A stretch of DNA of 64,000 bases from Ustulina deusta. Taxonomy: Eukaryota > Ascomycota > Sordariomycetes > Xylariales > Xylariaceae. Shown here piece after piece: positions 1-12,840 of the stretch. The position numbers and the translations under genes are program-made. Location: NCBI GenBank assembly GCA_023159155.1, contig JAJNNX010000060.1, positions 62,001-126,000 of the forward strand, read 5' to 3'. Under the pieces are notes generated by a model that had not been told where the DNA came from, ran no database searches, and saw only the letters and a program-made list of their open reading frames with translations. Position 1 is the stretch's first letter, and every line of letters begins with the position of its first letter.

Positions 1-85
1 ACTGCCGTTTTCTCGCAAGTTCGTGACACCTGTACACCAGTAATCTCCTGGCCATCGAAATTCTCTTTATATTCTAAATGACAGT

Positions 86-2033
86 ATGATCTGTATTTAT
101 TACCTCTTTGCCTTCAGCATCGCTGTTGTTCTAGCGGCTGTTCCCACTTCTACCAAGTCAAATGTGCCCAATGACGACTTAAACCTTGTCTCTAATTCCG
201 TCGATACCCCCTCCTTGGGCTCAGCCAGAGAAAAAGCCTTCTTCACTAAGATGTCGCTGCTATCCAGGGGAAGAATGTTGGCCCTCTGCCTCAGTCTGGG
301 ATGCTTTCAACGCAACCATCGGCGGCCTTCTCATAGCCACTACACCACTTGCTGCACCTTGTCACGAGAGCGCTTATGGTTTATACAACGCTACTGAGTG
401 CGCCGAATTACAAGCTACTTGGTTCACACCCAATCTACATGTCAATTCGCCCTCGTCCATTATGGCACCTTACTTCGCCAACAACAGTTGCAACCCTTTT
501 CTGCCTAAGGCTTCTCTCTGCGCTATAGGAACCTATGCGAGCTACTCAGTCAACATTTCACAGCCAATGGACATCGCACGCACCTTGTGGTTTGCAACTT
601 ACTTCAATATCCGTGTTGTGATAAAGAATACAGGCCATGATTACAATGGCAAGTCTACAGGTGCTGGAGCTATTAGCCTTTGGACTCACAACCTTAAGAG
701 GATCGAGATCATTGATTACAAATCTGTTAATTACACTGGGAAGGCTATTAAGGTTGGCGCTGGTGTTCAAGTCGAAGAGGCATATACCGCGGCCAGTGTT
801 CGGGGTCTAACAGTTGTGGGCGGTGAATGCCCAACAGTGGGGTATGCAGGCGGTTACACTCAAGGTGGCGGCCATTCAGCCTTCTCCTCAATGTACGGTC
901 TCGCTGCGGATCAGGTACTGGAATGGGAGGTCGTCGACGGACGGGGACGGCTGTTGAAAGCTAATCCTTCTGTCAACCCAGACCTTTACTGGGCACTTTG
1001 CGAAGCTTCGGTGTCGTCACATCTATGACGAGTAAAGCCTACAGAGATGTTTCTGTCACAGGGGCAAATATCTCCTTCACCAACGCTGGTATATCCCAGG
1101 ATCAATTTTATGATGTGGTGGAGGTTTATCTGAAATCGCTACCCGCGATTGTGGACGCGGGAGCTGTGACCGTGTCGTTTCTGAGTCGTGACACATTTGC
1201 AATATCACCACTGACCGCACCCGGCCTGTCGCCAAAAGAAGTAAACCGGCTACTTTCGCCACTGACCGGTCACTTAAAGAAGTATAATATATCCTATAGT
1301 AAGCTTCTCCCCCCCCCTCCCAACCCCAGCTACTCGTCAACGTATCCCATGGTGCCCTGGTTCTTATAACAATGCATTTTCGAGCTCATATTTCTGAAAA
1401 CAGGCTACAATGTTGAATCGTTCCAAGGATACCTCCATCAATTCAATGCCCAAAGAGCATGTCCCGACGTTGGCACGGGCTTATACGGAGGACGTTTCAT
1501 TCCGCGATCCGTTGTAGAAGAACAGACCGCCCACCTAATCGCAGCATATCGCTACATTAACGCCCACGGCGGTTCTTTAGCAATTATAGGCTTGAAAACT
1601 TCGCGCAGCGTCACCGGCCCTACCTGGAATGCGGTTAACGAGGCATGGCGAGAGACACTTATTGAGACCGTAATACAAACGTCAGTTCCCAGAGGCCAAT
1701 GGGGTATTAAGAAACATTGAGTTGCTAAACAAGGTGCTGAAATATAGGAACTATAACCAGACTGCTTCGATCGGAGATGATAAAAAAGTACAAGACCAGA
1801 TCACTTACGATTTCGTACCCCAACTCGAACGTTTAACGCCAGGAGGTGGAGCATACATGAACGAAGGCGACTTCTAGCAACCGGGGTGGCAGCAAGTGTT
1901 CTATGGTGATAATTACAAGCAGCTGCTAGATATCAAAGGACGCTATGACCCATTTCATTTATTATATGCCACGATGGCAGTAGGAAGCGAGTATTGGACA
2001 CCCCAAATAGACGGACAACTTTGCAAAGCATAA
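86..2033 (+). pseudogene. Broken berberine-bridge-type FAD-linked oxidoreductase
   Basis: The pieces add up to a secreted FAD-binding (PCMH/BBE-type) oxidoreductase, a family of fungal flavoenzymes often found in secondary metabolism. A hydrophobic signal-like start (MICIYYLFAFSIAVVLAAVP) is read from 86, but the body continues in the next frame from about 230 (CYPGEECWPS, IKNTGHDYNG, GGHSAFSSMYGLAADQVLEWEVVDG). At about 998 the glycine-rich stretch expected after YWALC is missing and the frame shifts again (FGVVTSMTSKAY). Further BBE-like pieces follow at about 1400-1720 (FNAQRACPDVGTGLYGGRFI). The typical C-terminal block is at 1855-2033 (YMNEGDF-stop-QPGWQQVFYG), where a TAG replaces a sense codon. 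At least three lesions make a working product unlikely, although an intron could explain the first frame change. The family call is firm; the exact ends are approximate. Confidence 0.8.
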
Positions 2034-2411
2034 GTGCAAGGATTGAAGTAGTGCGAGTGGATCTCACCATAGAATTACTTAATTCTAAAGACATAAGTTA
2101 CTGTTGATTGCCTTCGTTTTAACAAATGTAATAAGTATAAAACGAAAGGCTTTCTTATCGGTAAAAAAAAAAGGTCAAAAAGGTTTCCATACGCCTAAAT
2201 AGGCAATCCCTGGCACTAAGCTATACCTATTTGGGACACCACGGCAATTTCGGCAATTTCGGCTTACATCGTATGCACACGGCTATACACGGCTCCGAGC
2301 CCGAGAGACTGACCTAGCCCACCATCCATATGAACCAAGCCACCCAGAGAGACTGACATACCTAGCCATGTTTGCTGACTAAGCCATATTGGCTGACCTA
2401 GCCACCCATAC
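2034..2411. repeat. Spacer with GACCTAGCCA-type minisatellite, left part
   Basis: No gene is visible. From about 2281 the sequence becomes an irregular repeat built from variants of gactgacctagccacccatac and gaaccaagccacc. It runs directly into the left LTR at 2412. The same phrases resume right after the right LTR (18714 on) and again at 24889-25034, so this looks like an older satellite split by insertions. An A-rich run lies at about 2163-2180. Confidence 0.7.
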
Positions 2412-2659
2412 TGTCAGATTTAGCACTAGCGATCTCGCCACGTATTGCCCGCAGAAGGTCTGTTGTATTGTTATTGTTGTAGGTCTGTATGTATATATTC
2501 TACACCCTACATACATATATATCCCTCATACAGTTAGGTGTAGATCCACTCATTCAGCTATATAACGCTCTATTTGCTAAGGGCATACCCCCTATAAAAG
2601 CACCTCTCACTAGCCACTCTATAGCTCATATCACTACCTAGCCACCACTTAATCTAACA
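2412..2659. repeat. Left LTR of outer element (248 bp)
   Basis: Direct repeat of 18466-18713, the same length. It starts TGTCAGATT and ends AATCTAACA. It is preceded by target-site copy CATAC at 2407-2411. Confidence 0.9.
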
Positions 2660-5416
2660 CACCCCTTTAAGTAAAGCTACTCTAGTGGCCTTGCTTACCT
2701 ATATAACTATATTTAGAAGTGGCATATAAGTATATATTGGTCCATATATATATAGTGATTTTGGTATTCGGTATTAATACGCTTGTTTTAATAATTTTAG
2801 TCTTTAGTAATAATATGTTTAGTTCGACGATCTTTATATTTAGCGTTAATACGCTTGCATTAGTTAAAAGTAATATTTATAGGTCTGCTAATATAGCTAT
2901 TCCTATTTTTAGTCTGTAGTGCTATTTTTTTAGTGCGATTTTTTAATTATAATATATAAGGCTTGATATATAATTTTAATAATCTATAATTGCGTTAATC
3001 TTTTGATTAGAATATATAAAGCTTAAATATATAACTATAGGCTAATTTTATAAACTATTAGTATAATAGTAAATATATTATTAATATTTATTATAAATAG
3101 TAGTAAGTTTTTAAAAAACATTTCTTTTTATATTAGTTGTTTTATAAAGCTTTTAATAGTTTATAGTAGCTATAATAGCTTATAATAAATTTAATAGCAC
3201 TTTTAATAATATTTTATAGCTATAGCAAATATATAATAAGCTTTTTAAAGGCTTTTTTATATATTTATATATTATATATTAAAAGCTTTTTAAAAACTTT
3301 TCTTTTTTTTTATAATGCTTTTAATAGTACTTAACTATTATAATAAGTTATAGTAGGTCTAGCAATATACTTAATAATATGTAATATTTATAATATATAT
3401 ATAGTAAGCTTTTTTAGAAGCTTTTCCTTTTATTATTATAAAGCTTTTAATAATATTTAATAGCTATAATTAAGTATAAAGTAGTACTACAAATACTTAT
3501 ATATCGCATATAGTAAGCTTTTTAAAAACTTTTTTTTTTTTACTTAAGCAAGCTTTTATGTGTACTTTAGTATTATAAGTAGTAAGCTTTATAAAAATTC
3601 TTTTTTTTTGTTATAATAGAGCTTTTAATAAGATTTAATAGCTATAATTAGTTATATAACGGTTTAATATAGAACATACTTATATATTATATATAATAAG
3701 CTTTATAAAAACGTTTCTTTTTTTACTAGCAAAGCTTTTAATAAGATTTAATAGCTATAATTAAATATATAGCAATTAATAAGCTCTTTAAAAGCTTTTT
3801 TTTTTTGCTAACAAAGCAATATTATAAACCGTACTTATATATAATATATAATAAGCTCTATAAAAACGTCTCTTTTTTTGCTATAGCAAAACTTTTATTA
3901 GGATTTAATAGTTATAATTAGATATAAAATAATACTTTTAGCAAAATAGATCTTATTAGTGCTTTATAAAGTGATTGCTACCTTTTTAGCTAATAAATAC
4001 TAAGTACTAGGTACCCTTAGCAAAATAAATCTTGTTAGTACTTTATAAAATAATTACTACCCCTTTAGCTAATAAATGCTAAGTATTAGGTACCCTTAAC
4101 AAAATAGATCTTATTAATACTTTATAAAATAATCGCCACCTTTTTAGCTAATAAATATTAAGTATTAAGTACTTTTAGCAAAATAGATCTTATTAATACT
4201 TTACAAAATAATCGCTACTTTTTTAGCACAAATCTAATTATTTCTATACTCTTTTAAAAGTACGTTGGACACTTTTATTGCGCTTTATTTGCTAGCTAGC
4301 TAGTTGCTTAGTTATAGGGTTAAAAACTTATTTATTAGGTCTAAGCTTTAAAAAAATATACTAGTAGCGTACTTTTAAATAATAGCTATAATAAAACATA
4401 TAATCTATTATATTAAAGTTCTTTCTTTTGGCCTAAATATATATGTTAGTACAAAAGCACTTAATAAAAATATATCTAGAGCTTTTTTTATTACTACTAA
4501 GCTGCTATTTATTACTTTTAAATAAATAATCGAATTTAAAATAATTAGTAGGCTTGCCACTCTTATTATCGCTCTTATTATTATTGCTATTAGTACTAAA
4601 TTTTTTAGACTTTTTAGGCTTTTCGGCTAGCTTTTTAGCTAGCTTTTCGGTAGGCTTTTCGCCTAGCTTTTTAGCTAGGTCTTTGGTAGGCTTTTTGCCT
4701 AGCTTTTCGGCTAGGTTACCTTTAGCAATAAATATTAACTAGGCACTCTTTTTAGCAGTTCTTAAAAAGTTCTATATATTAGTTTTTTAGTATAGCTCAA
4801 AAGTTATAATTTAATATTTTAAAATATTATTTATTATAGTAGTATAATATATAAACTTAAATAATATAGTTTAGTCTAAATAAAACTTTTAAAAAGTTTT
4901 TTTTAAGTTAGTAATAAGCTTAAAAATATTTATTTTAAACTTTTTAATATAAACTTTAATAACTTTATTTAGCTATATATTAGTCTATTTAATAAAATCT
5001 ATAATATATTTTTTAGTTAATATATTAATAAATATTATATATTTATATTTATATTTAAACTTTAGAACTACTTATATTATATTATTAAGTTTTTTTAAGT
5101 TATTATATTACTAATTAATAGTTTAGATCGCTTTTATATAAGTTAATTAATAGTTAGAATAAACCATTTTCTATATTTATTTAGTAAGCTTAGTAACTTT
5201 AGTACAATAAATATTATAGCATTTAAAAGCTATATTGTAGCGCTATTTAATATATTAATATAAGTATTTTCTAGTAATAGTAAGATCTATGTATATAGTA
5301 ATAAAAAGATTAATATTTAGGTTTGAAAAAAAATTTATTAATTACTAGCGCTTTTAGTGCTATAAGCTATAAAGCTTGATTTATAAGTATTATATAATCC
5401 TATAAATTATAGCTAT
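2660..5416. repeat. Internal A+T-rich part of outer LTR element, left of nested insertion
   Basis: Almost pure A+T with no intact open reading frame of note. Sub-structure is visible. A degenerate array of roughly 110-150-bp units (about 3100-3935) recurs with aagctttttaaaa and tttaatagctataatta phrases. A clean 79-bp tandem repeat follows (3941-4225). A short gctttttagctag-type repeat lies at about 4610-4715. I see no reverse transcriptase or integrase motif here. Confidence 0.6.
3941..4225. repeat. 79-bp tandem repeat, about 3.6 copies
   Basis: The phrase gcaaaataga/ataaa begins at 3941, 4020, 4099 and 4178, a constant spacing of 79 bp. Each unit carries gctttataaa-type, tttagctaataaat and taagtactaggtaccc-type segments. 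The period is not a multiple of 3 and stops are frequent, so it is not coding. Differences between units are mostly transitions. Confidence 0.85.
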
Positions 5417-5790
5417 TGTAGTAGGGCTGGTGCGTGCGTATAAGAGATAGGTCCTTAGTAATGGAGTAGAATGCATTTTTGGAGACCTCGGAGATTATAG
5501 GGACAAGAGGTATAAGAAACGCGCGTTTTTATTTAAAGCTACAAAAGATTTTTTTTTCTAGTAGCAAACAACGGATAATTATTACAAAATACTAAATAGA
5601 AGTTAGAAATTTGTTTTTATTAATTAATTATTACATTTTTATTTATAATTATAAATTAGATTTTGATTTAATACATATAAAAATCTGCAAGCTAAAAAAT
5701 ATAGTCTAATATAAAAAGATTAAATAAGTTTAATTAGTTTAAATATATAATATGCTAATTAGGAGCTTTGTTCTATTTTATTAGTATTTT
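5417..5790 (+). repeat. 5' LTR of nested Ty3/gypsy element
   Basis: Matches 17670-18040 over its whole length with mainly C/T and G/A differences. Shared phrases include gtagggct, agtagcaaacaacgga, ttttattaattaattatta and gattaggag. The end is approximate. Confidence 0.75.
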
Positions 5791-8700
5791 TAATAAAGTA
5801 ACAAAAATTAATATTACTTAATATTTTTTAAAGCACAACTTATAATTAAAAACTAATATTTTTAGTTAATATACCTAATATATAAAAACTAACTACCGAT
5901 TATACTAATTAGTTATATTTCTTTTAATAAATCTTTATATAAAGCTGGACTTTTAATATAATTTAATAATATAATATAAAAATAATAAAGAACTAACTAT
6001 AATAAAAATTAAATAAATATAAAGTATTAATAAAACTATTATTTTTAAAACAATTAACTATAAAAATACTAATAGTACTATACTACTTTTATTAAATCTA
6101 TAAAAAAAATATAAAACTTAACTATAGTTATATTAAAAAAATTAATATATTTACTAAACTTAAATATATATAAGCTTTTAATAAAAAACTTATAAAAGCA
6201 CTACACTAATTATATATGTTTATATAGCAGTAAGAACTATAAAATATTAAATAAAAAAATATTATTAAAACTTAAAAACTATTATTTTATTATTTTTATA
6301 TACTAATAGTTCTAATTAGTAATTTAAAATAAACAACCCAAACATTCTAAAGCAACTATAAAACTTTAAGCTTTTTTTAATAAGGTTTACCCCAAATATT
6401 TTAATTATAAATATACTTATTTCTAATACTATACTAACTAATAATTAGACTAATAAATATTAACTAGCTAAGCTTTTAATATTTATATAATTAATTTTTA
6501 AAAATACTATAGTTCTATATATTGTTAGTTTATTTATTTTTAATTTTATGTTCTACTTTTAGAACTAATTTAATAAAAAAAAATATAATTAAATAGTTTT
6601 ATAAAATAAAAAGACTTTTTAAATTATATAAATTTTTGCAAACTAAATAAGTTAATTAGTTATTATACTAAACAAAAACTATAATTAAAAAATATATAAT
6701 CTAATATATTATTAATTTTTGTACTAATTAGGATTAAACTATTATAAGCTTAAAACAAAAATATAAAACAATTAATCTTAAATAAACCTAATTATAAAAA
6801 AAACAATTTATTAAACTTTTCTTAAGTACTAAAACAATTTTTTAAAATTATACTTAATTTTTTTTTAAATATGTAGCTTTAGTTAATAAACTTAGCTAAA
6901 AAATCTTTTTAATACCTAAAAAGTTTTATTTATATAACTTAATCAAATTAATTTTTTTAATTACTTTAAAAGCATTTTTAACAAATATAAAATTATTAAA
7001 AATAATTTACAATAAAAAAAATATATTAATACTATAAATATTTTTAAATAATAAACTAACTTAAAATTTTCTTTTTAGCTATAAATAGCAATATTAAGTT
7101 TTTTAAACAGTACTACTAGCCTAGAACTATTGCTAAATATACCTCTTTACTTTATTTAGCAAGCTATACAAATATAACTATTTTAAGCTTTATTAGTTGT
7201 TTTTTTAACCTAGCTACCTATAACTACCCTTTTTATTATACCCCTAATAGTCCATACATATATAAACCTAATAATCAAATAATTAACAACCGAAATAAAA
7301 AGCTTTTCTATTTATAATACTTAAATAACTAAAGCAATAATTAAAATAATATAATTACTAACTAACTAGAATTAATACTATATTTTCTTTAATTAAACGT
7401 TCTACTAAAAGATTAGCTAGCAAAGCAGGCAGTAATACAAAAATAGCTAATTTAAAGCTTTTGCTACCTAAACATAATAATTAAACCTTTAAAAATATAA
7501 CTAATTAAATAGCTAGAATAATTTTAGAAGCACTAATAATAATCTATATAAATACTAGTTTTATAAAACGAAAAATTATATATAATAAAGCTATAAATTA
7601 AAAAAAAAAAAATTTTTAAAGCTTTATATATAAAATATAACTTTAAAGCTTAGTATATTAGTTTATTATATATACTTTAGTATATTTGCTTACTTATAAT
7701 TAACCTAAATAAAAAATAAAAAATAAAAAAATTAGATTTATACCCCTAGTCTTAATATAAATTTATTGCAACTGCTTTAATAAATATTTTTTAGTAGTTC
7801 TAGTAACTTATAAAACCTTACGTAAATTTAATTATGTTTTAAAAATCTAAATTTTAAAAATAAAACTTAATTATAAAACTTAAAACTTAGCAAAAACAAA
7901 AATACTTCGAACAACCTAGCCTAATTACCCGTTTTAATATTTAAATAACTAACTATAATTAATTAACCTAACTTTAAAATAAAATTTTAAACTAATTTAG
8001 TTTTTATAAAACAATAAAAGCTTAATATTCTAGCTAAAAAAAACTACCTAAAATTCTAATATAATAAATAGCAAAAATACTAAAATAAGCAAAAGTTTAT
8101 AGTATTAAAAGCAATTAATTAAATTGCTTTTTTAAACAACTTATTAGTACTTATAATTCTAGACCTTATTAATATATTTAATATGCAAGCTTATATAAAA
8201 GCTATAATAACAAAAAAAAAACGCTTAAATAAAAAAGACAATATTATACCTAAAACTTATAATATTACTTAATTTTATAAAATAATTAGTGCTATAATAA
8301 ATATAAGCACTAATTAACAAATACTTTTATTTATCTTAGGAATTAAAAAACGCTAGATATTTTTTAATAAAATTAATAATTTGTTTAAAGCTAAAATAAA
8401 GTTAACTTAGGGAAAGCTACTAAGTTTATTTTTTAATACGTTAGAATTATTTATAGCATAAGCCTTTAAAATAGAACAAATATTAAGCAAAAAAACAATT
8501 AGATTAAATTAATTAAATAAACCTAAGTTTAAAACAAATAATTAATAAATACTAAATATACTTATTTTAAAAATTAATAATATATATATAACGCTGCAAA
8601 AATCTATAAAAAAGGGTTATAAAACTTTTTAAATAGGTATACTTTTATAGAATATAAAAAACTATATAAAAACTATACTTAAAATTATAGTAAAAATTAA

Positions 8701-10080
8701 AAAATTATTAAAAAGCTTACTAATTATTAGACTTTTTAATACTAGCGCTTAATTATATATTTTAATAAAAAGTTATATTAAAAATAACTAATTTTTTATA
8801 ATTAATATTTAAATAATTTAAAATAAATATTTTATTAAACTAGAAATATTTTTATAATTATATAAAAAAATTATTATTTAGCTAGTATAAATTGCTAAAA
8901 AATATATATAAATTATTTTTATATATATAGTTCTAAATAAAAAAGTAGCTGTTTTTTTGTTTTTAGGAATAAATTTCCTAAGGATTATAAACTATATTTT
9001 CTATTTTAAGAATTTAGTTCTAATAGCTATATTTATTTTTAATAATATATATATTATTATTTTTACAACTTTACTTATTTAATTATATTTTTATAACAAA
9101 TTAGCAATTAGAGCTATAAAAAACTAATAGCTATTTATGTATAAAAAACTGCTATAAATAGCTATAATTAATTTTTAATTAATATTTAAATTTTACTTTT
9201 ATTATATACTACTAAAATAACTTTTAATTTAATATTAAACTTAAATAATAAAATTATATAAAAATATTTTTATAATATTAATTAGCTACCTATAAACTAT
9301 ATAGACTAAATACTAGAACTAAATAATAATTTTTTTTTATAAATATTTTGTTAAATAATAAATTTTTAATAATTTTTAAAACTATTATCTATAAAGCTAT
9401 AAAAAAAGCAAAAAAAGCAAAAGTTTTAAAAGCTAAATAAACAGCATTTTTATTTTTTTTTATTTTAATATTTATAATATATAAGCCCAAATTAAAAAAA
9501 GTTTACTTAGTTAATAATATAAAATATAATAGTTCTATATTTTTAGGGTTAATTAATTAAAAAAAAAAAGCTTTAGTAAAAATATATAATTAGTATAAAT
9601 TAGATAAAACGTTTAAAAAAAAAGGATTTATTTAAATATTTACTTATGTTTTGGTATATAACTTCAAAAAACTTAATTAACTAAAGAATACTTTTAAAAA
9701 ATCAAAAAAATATAGAAATATTAAAACTTACTAATTAAAAAAAATAACTTTTAATTAAAATATTATATAAATATAAAATAGTTTTAGTTTAAGATTTTAG
9801 TAAAATTAAAAAAATATATAATAAAATTATACTATTATATAAAATCTAAATAATATTATATAAAGTTTAGCAAGCAAAAAGAATCTTTATTTTTATACTA
9901 CTATAAAAAAAAGTATTAAATATATTTAAAACTTAATTTATAAATAATATATTAAAAAAAATATATAATATATATTAAAACATATAGTTTATAATAATAA
10001 TAAAAAATAAAAAGCTTAAATTAATTAATTTTGCTATTAAACTAAATATAATTATAATTTAAAATATTTTTTTATTAAAA
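5791..10080 (+). repeat. Degraded gag/protease region of nested element
   Basis: About 4.3 kb of A+T-rich sequence between the 5' LTR and the recognisable reverse transcriptase. By position it should hold gag and protease. RIP has been so severe that I cannot identify a zinc knuckle or protease motif. No surviving gene. Confidence 0.5.
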
Positions 10081-10700
10081 AGCTGCAATAAATTTGCTAA
10101 AGAATTTACTATATATAAAATCTTATTAGTAATTATTTTTTTTTTAAAAATAATTAAATATTTTTGTTTTTTTTTTAGTTATACATTAATAGTTTTTTTT
10201 ATATTACTTGGAATTTTATAAATAACAATATTTTTTTAAAGCATAATAAATTTAGTAGCTTATTTTTTTAAAATAATTAATTAAATATTATATAATATTA
10301 TATTTAAAAAATATAAACTATTTTTTAATAATATAAAAATTAAAAAGTTTATTATTTGTTATAATAATTAAAAAGTTGTTTTTAGTATATAGTAATTTAT
10401 TTTTAAATATATTAAAAATATTAATATAGTTTTATTAAATTTTAAATTAATAAATATTACTATAAATAGTATTAAAAATAAATAATATAAACTAATAATA
10501 ATATTGGTTGGATATTTTTATAAAACTAATAGTTATAAACTTATAAAAACTAAAATATTTAAAATTTTAAAATAAATAGCATATAGCAATATTATAAAAA
10601 TAAAAACTTTTTTAAAAATAAATAATTATTATTAAACATAAATAAAAATATATATTATAATAGTATTTTTATTAATTATGCTTTTTTAGTATAATATTAA
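10081..10700 (+). pseudogene. Ty3/gypsy reverse transcriptase remnant
   Basis: In the frame beginning at 10081 one reads SCNKFAKEFTIYKILLVI, then LGIL, then INLVAYF. This matches in order the gypsy-family stretches containing VIDxxSGFDQ, TPLGLxRMTxLPQG and TNSVAQF. The catalytic FxDD box reads FFNN at about 10321-10332, both aspartates replaced by asparagine, which a G-to-A change in GAT/GAC gives. Stops fall where glutamine or arginine codons are expected (CAA to TAA). A later part keeps VGYF and FLKINNYY, where the family has VGYV and FLGxCxYYRxW. Identification rests on this serial alignment from memory of the family. Confidence 0.8.
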
Positions 10701-10914
10701 GTTTATTTAAAAAAATAATTAAAAACAAATAATAATAATATTATAATAAGCTTTAATAATTATTTTTTGCTTAATTACTTTAGATTATAAAGCTAAAAAA
10801 ATCTAACTAAAAATTAATGCTTTAAAAAAAAAATAAAGTATTATATTTTATTAACTAATTAAAAATAAAATATATTTATTTAAATATAAATTAAGAACTT
10901 AAAAAAAACCTAAA

Positions 10915-11070
10915 TTAAATTATAATATAATAAAAAAGGAGTATTTAAGGGTTATTAAAGCTTTTTATTAACTATAAAACTATTTATATAAGATTAGATT
11001 TTATTTAAAAATAAATATAAAAATATTAATTATTTAGCTAAACAATAGATTTTTTATATTATTTAGTGCA
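10915..11070 (+). pseudogene. Ty3/gypsy RNase H remnant
   Basis: The reading IKKEYLRVIKAFY, then NYLYKIRFYLKINIKIL, then LNNRFFILFSAVLT follows the fungal gypsy RNase H segment (KRECxGVxKALxxFRxxLYGxRFxLETDAxxLxxQLN). Acidic residues are converted to lysine or asparagine and glutamines to stops. It lies at the expected distance downstream of the reverse transcriptase. Confidence 0.75.
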
Positions 11071-11599
11071 GTTCTAACCTAATAAGTTATTTTTAAAAAA
11101 AAATATATAATAGTAGATAAATTATTATATAAACTAAAAAAACTATTAAATAAATTAAATAATTAATAAAAAAAATATAAAAAATTTTATTAATTTTTAA
11201 TTTTATATTATAATAGTTAAACTAATAATTGCTTTAAATACTACTGTTTTTTTTAAACTAAAGCAAAAATAATTAATATATTTATAAAAGCTAGCAATAT
11301 ATTTTATTACTAAAAGTCTGCTTAATTGTTTTATAATAACAATATAAAAAAAATTTATAAAAATTAAACTTTTTAATTTTTTGTTTATAAAAATTGTTTT
11401 TAAAAAAAAACAAAACTATTATATTAGATCTAACGTTATATTAATAATTTTAATAATTAAAAATATATTTTTTAAAAAAACTATATATAACTAGAATATT
11501 AAAACTAGAACTTTATATATTATAAAATTACTGCTTAATACTATTAAAAAAACCTATATAAAAATATTAAAAATATTTTAAAAAGCTATAAGCTATATT

Positions 11600-12520
11600 A
11601 GCAAATATAAAATAAATAATCTAAAAAAAAATACTATTATAATAAAGCTAAAAATATACTTATAAGCTAAATTTTTAATATTTAATTTATGTTTAATAAT
11701 AATAAGTTTAAAATAATTATTAAAGCTAAATATAAAACATTAGCTTATTTTAAAACAATACTACTTTAATTAGCTAATTTTAAAAGTATTACTTAATTTA
11801 TTAAACAATATATTATTTATTAGTATAATATTTTTATTAATATTAAATATAATAATAGTTCTAAAAATAAAAAAAAAGTTATAATAGTTAAAATATAATT
11901 TAGATTTATAATAACTTATAGTGTAATATATTATTTCTAAAGCTAAAAACTTATTAAGTTAAGCTATAAAGTAGTTATTAGTAGCTTTAAAAAAATAACT
12001 TAAAAAATAAAAAAAAACTAAATTAAATAATTTAATAAAATAATCTAAGCTAATAGAACTATTATTAAATACTATAGTTATAATATATATAAAATAGTTT
12101 ATAGCTAATTATTAGTTTTATTAATTAAAAATATTATTTTAATATAGCAGATTATTAATTAGTAAAATATTTTTAATTATATATTTTTTTTAATATATAA
12201 AGTATAGCAATTTAAAAAAAAAGAAAAAAATATAACTAAAGTTTAACGTATTATTACTAAAAAAAAATGCTAAGCTATAAAATAAGCTAATTAGCAATAT
12301 GCTTATAAGGTCTGCTTTATAGCTTTAAAAAAAAAATTTTATTTTTATGTTTAATATTTTATTAAATAACAATAAATTTTAAAGCACTAAACTTTTATAT
12401 AAATAAAAAGGCTTATTTTTTATAACATTTAAAAAAAAAATATAAAATATAAAATAAAAAAGCTAAAAAAATATATAAAAATAAAAATTTATATATTAAA
12501 TAGTTTATAATTATTTATTA
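11600..12520 (+). pseudogene. Ty3/gypsy integrase remnant
   Basis: Around 12045-12180 the frame reads ANRTIIKYYSYNIYKIVYS followed by LLVLLIKNIILI. This matches the end of a gypsy integrase core (WADRTTxxxxTGxTPYxLVYGxxPVLPIE). Downstream pieces (QQYAYKV, then KLLYKQKGLFFIT near 12390-12430) match the integrase C-terminal region with its KW-x-GPF-type motif. The zinc-binding part upstream is not convincingly readable. Confidence 0.72.
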
Positions 12521-12599
12521 AAAATAAAACTAAATATTAAAAACTAGTTAATTTTATTACTAATAAATAAACAATAAATTTATTAAAAAATAATTATTA

Positions 12600-12840
12600 T
12601 AAAAAAAATATAAATATAGCTAAAATAGTTTTAATTAAAGCTATAATATAACTAAACAAAAATTAAACAAAACTTAAAATATAGCTAGATATAGCAAAAA
12701 TATAACTAAAATAAGCTTAAATATATTTAAATATAACTTAAAATATAATTAAATATAACTAAAATATAGCTTAAATAAACTATAATATAGCTTAAATAAA
12801 TTAAAAATATTAAAATATAAATAAAATAGTTAAAAAAAAT
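12600..12840. repeat. Degenerate short tandem repeat downstream of integrase
   Basis: Repeated variants of aaatatagctaaaatataactaaa with a period near 18-20 bp. It may be a remnant of a 3' low-complexity region of the gypsy element. Confidence 0.5.

Noticed and set aside
3941..4225. 79-bp repeats as a possible CRISPR-like array
   Set aside because: The units are contiguous, with no unique spacers, and the genome is fungal. It is a plain tandem repeat.
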